Assembly (NCBI GenBank): GCA_045652425.1
Contig: JAZRUG010000007.1
Span: 1-64,000 of the forward strand
DNA length: 64,000 nucleotides
DNA from: RGIG1995 sp045652425
GTDB taxonomy: Bacteria; Bacillota; Clostridia; Oscillospirales; CAG-272
Reading direction: 5' to 3'
Below the pieces are notes generated by a model. It was not told the origin of the DNA. It worked only from the letters and a program-made list of their open reading frames with translations, and ran no database searches. Below, one piece after another: positions 58,584-64,000 of the stretch (the first letter of the stretch is position 1; each line of letters starts with the position of its first letter). Position numbers and translations under genes: made by a program.

Positions 58584-59567
58584 TTATGACAGCAAAAGCG
58601 AAACAAAATCATCGGCAGTCATTCCCGATATACATTCGCCTACCAAGCTGCCGTCGAGTTTGTTTTTCAAAGCATCTGTTTCAAATTTTGTATCTGTCAA
58701 TATATTTTCTATTTCAGTAACGTCTTTAACACCAAAAAAGTCGCCCGATATTTTAATATCCTTAAGAATACCGCCCTCAACCGTTAATTCGACAGCAACC
58801 GAGCCGAAATCATATCTTTTCTTTTTCTGAACCGAAAGTTCTTTCGACTTACCGAAATTCCAATCCCAAGTTGAATATTTTTCGTCTGCAAGCTTTTGGG
58901 TAGCCGCTATGTCTTCCTCGGTAAGATTTACAACTTCCGATTCTGTTTCTTTCGCTACGTAATTTTCAAGATAGTCCATAAACTCGGTAACAGACATATC
59001 GGTATTCAAAAAGTCCTTGATGTTACCGACTCTGTTACGTACGCTTTTTATACCCTTTGACTTTATTTTTTCGGGATCAACCCTTAGAGCGCCCGAAAGC
59101 ATGGAAAGGTCAGCCGAATAAAGCAGAGTGCCGTGATGGAGCGTTTTGCCGTTATATGAGCATTGAGCGTTGCCCGAAATTTTCTGATCACCTATCATAA
59201 TGTCATTTCTGCCCGAAAGACATACGTTTTCGATGCCAAGAGATTTCAAAGCCTCTATTATGGGCTTGGTGAAACGCGCAAAGTCAAGAACCGCCTTTTC
59301 GGTCTCGGGTACGATAAAGGAAAAATTAATATTTCCAATGTCGTGAAAAACAGCTCCCCCACCGGTAAGACGACGAACGACCTTAATGTTGTTTTTTTCT
59401 ACGTAATCAACGTCAAGCTCGGCGTAGGCATTTTGATTTTTGCCGATAATGACCGCTCTGTCATTACGCCAAAGCATAAATATGTTACCGTTTTTTGAGT
59501 CAAGCAGATATTGCTCGAGGGCTAAATTAAAATATGCGTCGGTACTGTTGTTTTTAAATATAACCAT
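58584..59567 (-). CDS. lplA: Lipoate-protein ligase A
   Basis: A 327-residue enzyme that activates free lipoate with ATP and attaches it to 2-oxoacid dehydrogenases or GcvH. RRLTGGGAVFHDIGNINF (about residues 70-87) and DQKISGNAQ with the catalytic lysine are present, along with a C-terminal accessory domain (about 245-327). Its ATG shares a base region with the queT stop, so the two are probably coupled. Confidence 0.95.
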   Translation of the reverse strand: MVIFKNNSTDAYFNLALEQYLLDSKNGNIFMLWRNDRAVIIGKNQNAYAELDVDYVEKNNIKVVRRLTGGGAVFHDIGNINFSFIVPETEKAVLDFARFTKPIIEALKSLGIENVCLSGRNDIMIGDQKISGNAQCSYNGKTLHHGTLLYSADLSMLSGALRVDPEKIKSKGIKSVRNRVGNIKDFLNTDMSVTEFMDYLENYVAKETESEVVNLTEEDIAATQKLADEKYSTWDWNFGKSKELSVQKKKRYDFGSVAVELTVEGGILKDIKISGDFFGVKDVTEIENILTDTKFETDALKNKLDGSLVGECISGMTADDFVSLLLS

Positions 59568-60109
59568 TATTTCACCTTTATTTTATCTTTGATTTTATCC
59601 AGAATAAACGAAAGCGGAATGCCGAGTCCGTAACAAGCGATAAGCTGGCCCAAACCAACCGTCAGGGCATTGAATAAAAAGATTGTATAGAAGCTACCCT
59701 CTCCGTTTTGTGTGGTAGAAAGCGCAAGCACAAGACCGATAACAACAGCATTTGTAAGTACGGGCGGAAGCGGAGCCAACCATCTGCCTGCCTTTCCGAG
59801 TCTGTTGCAAAGGTTTGTCAAAAGAGCCGCCAAAAGCGTTGCCAGGCTACCGAATATTACGTCAAGAATAACAATATTCGGGCTGAAGAAGTTTGAAATA
59901 AGACACCCGATAAAAAGTCCCAATACAGCCTCGGGCATAAAGAAAGGCAATATAGTTAAAGCCTCTGAAATTCTTATTTGAAGATAACCGAAAGAAAACG
60001 GATATATGACTAAAGTTACGGCTGCATATAACGCCGCGACAATTGCCGCCCTCGTTAAGTAGTGCGTAACCCCCCTTATTTTCTTCCCTTTTTCAATTTT
60101 GTCAATCAT
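59567..60109 (-). CDS. queT: QueT-family transporter
   Basis: A 180-residue membrane protein with five or six helices. RISEALTILPFFMPEAVLGLFIGCLISN is the QueT signature; members are the substrate-binding (S) subunits of ECF transporters for queuosine precursors. No ECF ATPase is nearby, so it probably uses shared energising subunits. The leader is only about 25-30 nt, too short for a preQ1 riboswitch. Confidence 0.9.
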   Translation of the reverse strand: MIDKIEKGKKIRGVTHYLTRAAIVAALYAAVTLVIYPFSFGYLQIRISEALTILPFFMPEAVLGLFIGCLISNFFSPNIVILDVIFGSLATLLAALLTNLCNRLGKAGRWLAPLPPVLTNAVVIGLVLALSTTQNGEGSFYTIFLFNALTVGLGQLIACYGLGIPLSFILDKIKDKIKVK

Positions 60110-60140
60110 AGTAGAACGTCCTCCTATTATTAATATCTAT

Positions 60141-60168
60141 ATTATACCATATATAAGAGAAATATCAA
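60141..60168 (-). promoter_or_regulatory. Promoter of queT-lplA-methyltransferase
   Basis: TTGATA (60168-60163) and TATAAT (60146-60141), 16-bp spacer on the minus strand. Confidence 0.7.
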
Positions 60169-60288
60169 GTAAATTTTATGTGTTGACATTGCTTTTTTTA
60201 GATGATAAAATATAGGATAAGAATTAAACATTGTACCTTCTCCGTTAAAATGTAAAACGACGGAAAATTGATTAATATAGAGGAAATT

Positions 60289-60654
60289 ATGATACCATAC
60301 AATCCAAAAACCAAGAAGGATGCTCAAGAACTGCGAAGAAATATGACGGCGAAAGAAAAAAATTTATGGTATAAATTATTAAAAAGACTTCCGATTACGG
60401 CAAAAAGACAACACAGAATTGAAAACTATATAGTGGATTTTTATATACCCGAAAAGAAAATTGTTATTGAACTTGATGGCAGTCAGCATTTAATGGAAGA
60501 AAATAAAACAGCTGATAAAACAAGAGATAAAACATTATCAGAATGGGGAATAACTGTTATTCGTATTCCAAATAAGATTATAAATGATGATTTTAATAAA
60601 GTTTGTAATTGGCTTTTGAAAGAGCTAAAAATTGATTGTTCGGAATTAAAATAA
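60289..60654 (+). CDS. DUF559 PD-(D/E)XK-like endonuclease, copy 2
   Basis: A 121-residue protein. ELRRNMTAKEKNLWYKLLKRLP and QHRIENYIVDFYIPEKKIVIELDGSQH match the copy at 51517. The likely active-site residues (D of VDFY, E and D of ELDG, Q) are present, so both copies may be active. GAGG is 5 bp before the ATG at 60289; a TTG at 60268 lies upstream of that Shine-Dalgarno and is rejected. A partial repeat (ACCTTCTCCG, 60234-60243) lies upstream and the composite element starts 11 bp downstream. Confidence 0.88.
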   Translation: MIPYNPKTKKDAQELRRNMTAKEKNLWYKLLKRLPITAKRQHRIENYIVDFYIPEKKIVIELDGSQHLMEENKTADKTRDKTLSEWGITVIRIPNKIINDDFNKVCNWLLKELKIDCSELK

Positions 60655-60665
60655 TATTTGGCAAG

Positions 60666-60940
60666 GACGACCTCATCCGTCTCGGCAGCAAAGTAATATG
60701 ATAAATGAGGTTTGTACACTGCCTCGACACCTTCTCCCACCGGAGAAGGTCTTTGTTGGAGCAAATTCTTTGAACACTTGATAAAAAAATATAATTTATA
60801 GTTCAGAAAATATGTTTAGAATATAAAAAGCAAAAGAGAAAGATTAGACATCGTACCTTCTCCGGTGGGAGAAGGTGGCTCACCGCCAATTAATATTCAA
60901 TTATTACAAAGCTTTATGCGGTGAGTCGGATGAGGTCGTT
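60666..60940. repeat. Composite inverted element, copy 2
   Basis: The left arm runs from GACGACCTCATCCGTC (60666) to the hairpin at 60729-60750; the right arm runs from the complementary hairpin (60855-60876) to TCGGATGAGGTCGTT (60926-60940). The arms (85 and 86 bp) have the same plan and length as copy 1. The centre is 104 bp. ATTAGACATCGTACCTTCTC (60843-60862) resembles the sequence just before the DUF559 gene. Confidence 0.82.
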
Positions 60941-60976
60941 AATAACAAACTTAAACACATAAAAGAAGGTGATTGT

Positions 60977-61531
60977 TTGAACAGAGTATATATCGTAGAC
61001 GTGCGCCCACTGCTCAATGAAGAAGTGTATAAATACTATTACGAAAGAGTAGGCGAATACAGACAAAAGAAAGCTGATAAACTGATTTCGCCTATAAGTA
61101 AAGCGCAGTCTGTAGGTGTCGGCGCAGTTTTAAGATTTGCCATTGAAGACTGTACCGATTATAACTTTGATAACCTTTCATTTTACGAAGACGAAAAAGG
61201 AAAACCGAAAGTTAAAGACGATATATTTTATTTCAGCCTGTCACATTCCGGTAATTACGCAGTATGCGCAATATCCAATACCCCTATCGGCGTTGATATC
61301 GAAGAAGATAAAGAACTCCCCGAAAGAATAAAAAAACGCTTTGCGAAAGACGTAACCGAATGGACAAAAAGAGAAGCAAAAGGTAAACTTACAGGCAACG
61401 GCTTTTTTGATAATACCCCCGACAAATATATCTATACCCACAAAAAAACAGACGGTATGTTGATAACCGTCTGTTCAGATAAAGAAACTACCGATTTTTT
61501 ATATTATCATCTTCCCTACCCTTGTAATTAA
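60977..61531 (+). CDS. Sfp-type 4'-phosphopantetheinyl transferase
   Basis: A 184-residue enzyme that transfers phosphopantetheine from CoA to carrier proteins. GKPKVKDDIFYFSLSHSGNYAVCAI, the Mg-binding IGVDIEED and WTKREAKGK are the three signatures. Translation most likely begins at the TTG at 60977, 5 bp after GAAGGTGA; a longer frame to 60875 lies within the repeat. It is shorter than typical Sfp (about 220 residues). No synthase that it would serve is in the window. Confidence 0.88.
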   Translation: MNRVYIVDVRPLLNEEVYKYYYERVGEYRQKKADKLISPISKAQSVGVGAVLRFAIEDCTDYNFDNLSFYEDEKGKPKVKDDIFYFSLSHSGNYAVCAISNTPIGVDIEEDKELPERIKKRFAKDVTEWTKREAKGKLTGNGFFDNTPDKYIYTHKKTDGMLITVCSDKETTDFLYYHLPYPCN

Positions 61532-61541
61532 GGGTAGTTTT
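61516..61541 (+). terminator. Terminator of the PPTase gene
   Basis: CTACCCTT, loop GTAATT, AAGGGTAG and seven T residues; the stem overlaps the stop codon. Confidence 0.85.
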
Positions 61542-61548
61542 TTTCCGC

Positions 61549-61598
61549 TTTCTTTCGAAGAAAGCTTGGCAAAGAACTTGACTCTCTGGATTTGTACG
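61549..61598 (+). repeat. GCTTTCTTTC...AAGAACTTG repeat, copy 1
   Basis: GCTTTCTTTCGAAGAAAGC begins a ~50-bp element that also contains TTGGCAAAGAACTTG and CTCTCT. The reverse orientation copy is at about 63341-63391. Its function is unknown. Confidence 0.7.
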
Positions 61599-61629
61599 AC
61601 CTTTTTCCATTATTCAAAGTTTTTGAGGG

Positions 61630-61659
61630 TATGGGAACTTTTTTCAAAAAGTTCCCATA
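61630..61659. terminator. Bidirectional hairpin after the anti-sigma gene
   Basis: TATGGGAACTTTTT and AAAAAGTTCCCATA form a nearly loop-free palindrome with T runs, 8 bp beyond the stop of the minus-strand gene. Confidence 0.7.
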
Positions 61660-61666
61660 AAAAAAC

Positions 61667-62401
61667 TCAAACATTCCAATTAAACAATAAATCAAAATAC
61701 TCTTCGATTTCCTTAAGCGAAGTATCGCAAGTATACATACAGCTATATTTTATATTTTCAAACTCTTCAAACACTCCATAATACAGTAAAAATTTATCAT
61801 CTACAGCAAAAATTGAAAAGTTATATAATTCATTTTCACCGTTATACATTTCAACGTGATAACCAAATCCGGAATATCCTCTTGAGCTTACCGGCGAATT
61901 GCCCTTTAATTGCTTAACTTTTGACAATATTTCTTCAATTTTATAAAACGTCTTTTTATCTCCTGTTTTTCCACTTGTAATAATTATCTTATCTACGGAA
62001 GAATAATCAAACTTTGAAAAATCCAATTCTTCTTCAACAGGATAGGTTATCGGCGTATATTCTGGCGTTTCAAGATACGGATATACGTACTGTTCTGTTT
62101 CTTCTGCTTGACCGTTAAATATTTTTATTATTCTATCACGTATAGGTTCAGCAACCGCGCATACGGTAGTAAACGTCAACAAAACAGCTACACAAGCGAA
62201 AATTGCTACCCTTACTGGATAAAAAAACAATTTACGTGTATGAATCTGCTGTGATACATTAAGCTTTTCAAGCGTTTTAGCCTTTATTCTTTTCACCGTC
62301 TCATCTTTCAACGGGTAATCAACATCTATACTGCTGTTATATACCTTTAATTCGTTTTCCTCCGAAAGACGATTTAAGGCATATTTTATTTTATTTTGCA
62401 T
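61667..62401 (-). CDS. Probable anti-sigma factor, single-pass membrane protein
   Basis: A 244-residue protein with one membrane helix (about residues 62-84), a charged cytoplasmic N-terminus and an extracytoplasmic part of about 160 residues. It overlaps the sigma-factor gene by 11 bp, which is the usual arrangement for an ECF sigma and its anti-sigma. The first 60 residues lack a clear zinc-binding HxxxCxxC motif, so it is not a ZAS-type protein. The signal it senses is unknown. Confidence 0.7.
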   Translation of the reverse strand: MQNKIKYALNRLSEENELKVYNSSIDVDYPLKDETVKRIKAKTLEKLNVSQQIHTRKLFFYPVRVAIFACVAVLLTFTTVCAVAEPIRDRIIKIFNGQAEETEQYVYPYLETPEYTPITYPVEEELDFSKFDYSSVDKIIITSGKTGDKKTFYKIEEILSKVKQLKGNSPVSSRGYSGFGYHVEMYNGENELYNFSIFAVDDKFLLYYGVFEEFENIKYSCMYTCDTSLKEIEEYFDLLFNWNV

Positions 62402-62951
62402 CGAAATAACCTCCCAGCACAGTTTTCAATTTTTTTAAAGTCCGTAACAAACGCTTTTGAACCGCATTTGGAGAAATTCTCATTTTATTTGCTATTTCTG
62501 CAACGGTTTCGTTAAGATAAAAACGTCGGAAAATTATTGTTCTGTTTGGTTCTTTTAAATTAAAAACTGCTTTAAAAATTTCTTCTTGCTCTTCTTTTTG
62601 TATGTAATATCTGCTTGTATCTTCTTCATCATCTTGTATTTCCGGAAAATCATCAACATTCAACAAAACAACGTTATTTGCAGTTAATTGCCTAAACTTA
62701 TCTGTTGCCGTGTTTTTTGAAATAACTGCAATAAAGGTTTTGATTGAACTTTTTTCAAAGTCGTAATAATCCAAACTCTTGTAAAGCTTTACAAAAGCAT
62801 CGCTGACAGTCTCTTCTATATCTTCTTTGGTTGCAACCATATAAAGCTTTTTGTATACAATTGAATAAACAAATCCCATATATTCGTCCATTAGCTCTTG
62901 CAATAATAGTTCGGGGGATTCTTTGAGTTCAAATAATTTTTTATTCTTCAA
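62391..62951 (-). CDS. ECF-type sigma-70 family factor
   Basis: A 186-residue sigma factor. Region 2 is YMGFVYSIVYKKLYMVATKEDIEETVSDAFVKLYKSL with a core- and -10-binding helix, and region 4 is NRTIIFRRFYLNETVAEIANKMRISPNAVQKRLLRTLKKL. The start is a TTG at 62951 with GAGG 8 bp upstream. An apparent promoter (TGAAAT-N17-TATAAT, 63015-62987 on the minus strand) precedes it. Confidence 0.9.
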   Translation of the reverse strand: MKNKKLFELKESPELLLQELMDEYMGFVYSIVYKKLYMVATKEDIEETVSDAFVKLYKSLDYYDFEKSSIKTFIAVISKNTATDKFRQLTANNVVLLNVDDFPEIQDDEEDTSRYYIQKEEQEEIFKAVFNLKEPNRTIIFRRFYLNETVAEIANKMRISPNAVQKRLLRTLKKLKTVLGGYFDAK

Positions 62952-63063
62952 CTATGTGTCCTCGCATTTTTGAAAGTCTTTCATTAATTATATTCGAAAC
63001 AAACGTTACATTTCAGCCGTTTTTTATAAATTTTTTTACTGCACAAAATAAAAAACATAAAAA

Positions 63064-63087
63064 CGTGGACCTTTTTGAAAGTCCACG
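63064..63087 (-). terminator. Terminator for transcripts from the murC side
   Basis: CGTGGAC and GTCCACG pair over a 10-nt loop, and on the minus strand are followed by TTTTTATG. Confidence 0.65.
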
Positions 63088-63118
63088 CCATAGAATAATA
63101 AATTTATTTGTCTTTTGC

Positions 63119-63138
63119 GGCGGCACCAAGGCACCGCC
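63119..63138. repeat. Quasi-palindrome GGCGGCACCAAGGCACCGCC
   Basis: A 20-bp GC-rich, nearly symmetrical repeat 45 bp before the REP pair. The surrounding sequence has A+T above 70%, so it stands out. Confidence 0.6.
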
Positions 63139-63182
63139 CTACAATATAGATATAATGTTTGTGCAAACATTGCTGATACATT

Positions 63183-63209
63183 GGTAGGGGACGGCGCCCT
63201 CGACGTCCC
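63183..63209 (+). repeat. REP-like 27-mer, copy 4
   Basis: GGTAGGGGACGGCGCC then CTCGACGTCCC. It forms a perfect inverted pair with copy 5. Confidence 0.9.
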
Positions 63210-63295
63210 ATTGTAAATAAAAAAATTTTAACATATTATAATTGGGGAATAAAAAACAAAAGAACTTTTATTTGAGCAAATTGTTTGTATTTTTT

Positions 63296-63322
63296 GGGAC
63301 GTCGAGGGCGCCGTCCCCTACC
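63296..63322 (-). repeat. REP-like 27-mer, copy 5
   Basis: The exact reverse complement of copy 4, with 86 bp of AT-rich sequence between them. Together they can fold into one long hairpin. Confidence 0.9.
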
Positions 63323-63340
63323 GCACGTGGTTTTGTTCGC

Positions 63341-63433
63341 ACAAACCAAGAGAGGCAAGTTCTTTGCTAAGCTTTCTCCGAAAGAAAGCGTCAAGTTTTC
63401 TTTGCTTACTTTCTTTCCTTAAAAGAAAGTAAG
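63341..63433 (-). repeat. Repeat modules adjoining the REP pair
   Basis: On the minus strand, GCTTTCTTTCGGAGAAAGC then AAAGAACTTG and GGTTTGTGC repeat the element at 61549-61598. Next to it, CTTACTTTCTTT-N5-AAAGAAAGTAAG (63405-63433) repeats the hairpin at 57622. The latter stands 4 bp after the murC stop and may end its transcript. Confidence 0.7.
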
Positions 63434-63436
63434 GGT

Positions 63437-64000
63437 TTAAGCCTTTAATAACAACTGATGCACTTTAAACACGTCGCCTGCGCCCATCGACACAACGAGG
63501 TCGCCTTGGACTGCATTTTGCTTAATATAGTCTGCGATTTTCTCAAAGGAATCAAAATAGAGAGCGCCGTCAATCTTATCGGCAAGGTCTTTTGAAGAAA
63601 TACCGAAAGTATTTATCTCTCTTGCGGCATAGATTTCTGCAAATATAACGGAATCTGCCTCGCCGAAGCTTTCGCAAAATTCATCAAACAGACCTGCGGT
63701 TCGTGAATAGGTATGGGGCTGATATACGCACCACAATTTACCTTTACAAAGTTTTTTCAGTCCGTGCAAACTTGCTTTTATTTCAGATGGGTGGTGGGCA
63801 TAGTCATCATAAATAACAACTCCGTCTTTTTCACCTTTATATTCGTTACGACGGTTAACGCCTTTAAAGGAATGCATACTTTCAGCCGCTTTTTGCGCGT
63901 CAAGACCGTGCAAGATACCCACAGTAATAGCGGCAACGGCGTTCACAACGTTATGCTCACCGGGAACGGACAATTCGACCTTACATATCTCTTCACCCTT
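63437..64000 (-). CDS. murC: UDP-N-acetylmuramate-L-alanine ligase, C-terminal part
   Basis: The gene runs off the right end of the window; 187 codons of its 3' part are seen. ELSVPGEHNVVNAVAAITVG, IYDDYAHHPSEIKASL and CVYQPHTYSRTAGLFDEF are the MurC signatures. It adds L-Ala to UDP-MurNAc in peptidoglycan synthesis. The ATP-binding P-loop is outside the window. Confidence 0.95.
   Translation of the reverse strand, partial: KGEEICKVELSVPGEHNVVNAVAAITVGILHGLDAQKAAESMHSFKGVNRRNEYKGEKDGVVIYDDYAHHPSEIKASLHGLKKLCKGKLWCVYQPHTYSRTAGLFDEFCESFGEADSVIFAEIYAAREINTFGISSKDLADKIDGALYFDSFEKIADYIKQNAVQGDLVVSMGAGDVFKVHQLLLKA

Noticed and set aside
60110..60168. preQ1 riboswitch before queT
   Set aside because: The promoter leaves only about 25-30 nt of leader, too short for that aptamer and with no matching sequence.
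60875..60976. 34-residue N-terminal extension of the PPTase
   Set aside because: It is encoded by the right arm of the repeat element, has no Shine-Dalgarno, and the TTG at 60977 has one.

Overview
The window comes from the chromosome of a low-GC, Gram-positive, probably spore-forming and strictly anaerobic member of the Clostridia. The evidence is a Firmicutes-type r-protein super-operon (S10-spc-alpha, with secY, adk, map and infA inside), SpmA/SpmB with an AbrB/SpoVT-like regulator, SpoIIIE/FtsK, the class III ribonucleotide reductase NrdD/NrdG, an Sfp-type PPTase, purine-rich Shine-Dalgarno sites with some TTG starts, and many sigma-A promoters with 16-18 bp spacers. No genus is claimed.

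Layout. 0-5 kb: tail of a secreted protein, two tandem CNNM/CBS-domain membrane proteins, then on the minus strand a DUF2975 / YozG-like HTH / DUF4153 set. 5.8-11.9 kb: a 56-residue FeoB-associated Cys-rich protein with a possible operator, an NhaC-type antiporter, an OPA-like MFS carrier, MurI and an FAD-dependent dehydrogenase. 11.9-12.9 kb: a gene-free island with iteron-like repeats and ~170-187 bp tandem repeats that carry an inverted copy of the 3' end of the adjacent tRNA-Ser(GGA). 12.9-14.1 kb: rplL and rplJ with a recognisable L10 leader and attenuator, not followed by rpoBC. 14.1-24.1 kb: a split TauE/SafE transporter, then a plus-strand run uppP, spoIIIE, tmk, DJ-1, 5-formyl-THF cyclo-ligase, CPBP protease, mltG and U32 protein. 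24.1-29.3 kb: a RAYT-type transposase, phospho-sugar mutase, a degenerate chorismate mutase/prephenate dehydratase-like protein and HtpG. 29.4-45.4 kb: the r-protein super-operon on the minus strand, complete except for a decayed KOW gene between map and infA, preceded by a ~258-nt leader with an apparent transcription attenuator. 45.5-50.1 kb: spmBA, abrB-like gene, nrdDG with paired NrdR boxes. 50.1-64 kb: an accessory stretch with an HTH repressor controlling a divergent promoter pair, polA, NYN protein, GNAT, oxidoreductase, methyltransferase, lplA, queT, PPTase, an ECF sigma/anti-sigma pair, the end of murC and two DUF559 nucleases.

The most unusual content is a set of dispersed palindromic repeat families. 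A 27-bp REP-like sequence (core GGCGCCCTCGACGTCCC) occurs five times. Two copies lie in opposite orientation inside the RAYT transposase gene and are read in frame as protein; two others form a perfect inverted pair (REPIN-like) near murC. A second family (CCTTCTCC...GGAGAAGG plus CGACCTCATCCG ends) forms two ~250-275 bp composite inverted elements. Both DUF559 nuclease genes are bracketed by palindromic repeats, which suggests, but does not prove, nuclease-linked repeat elements.
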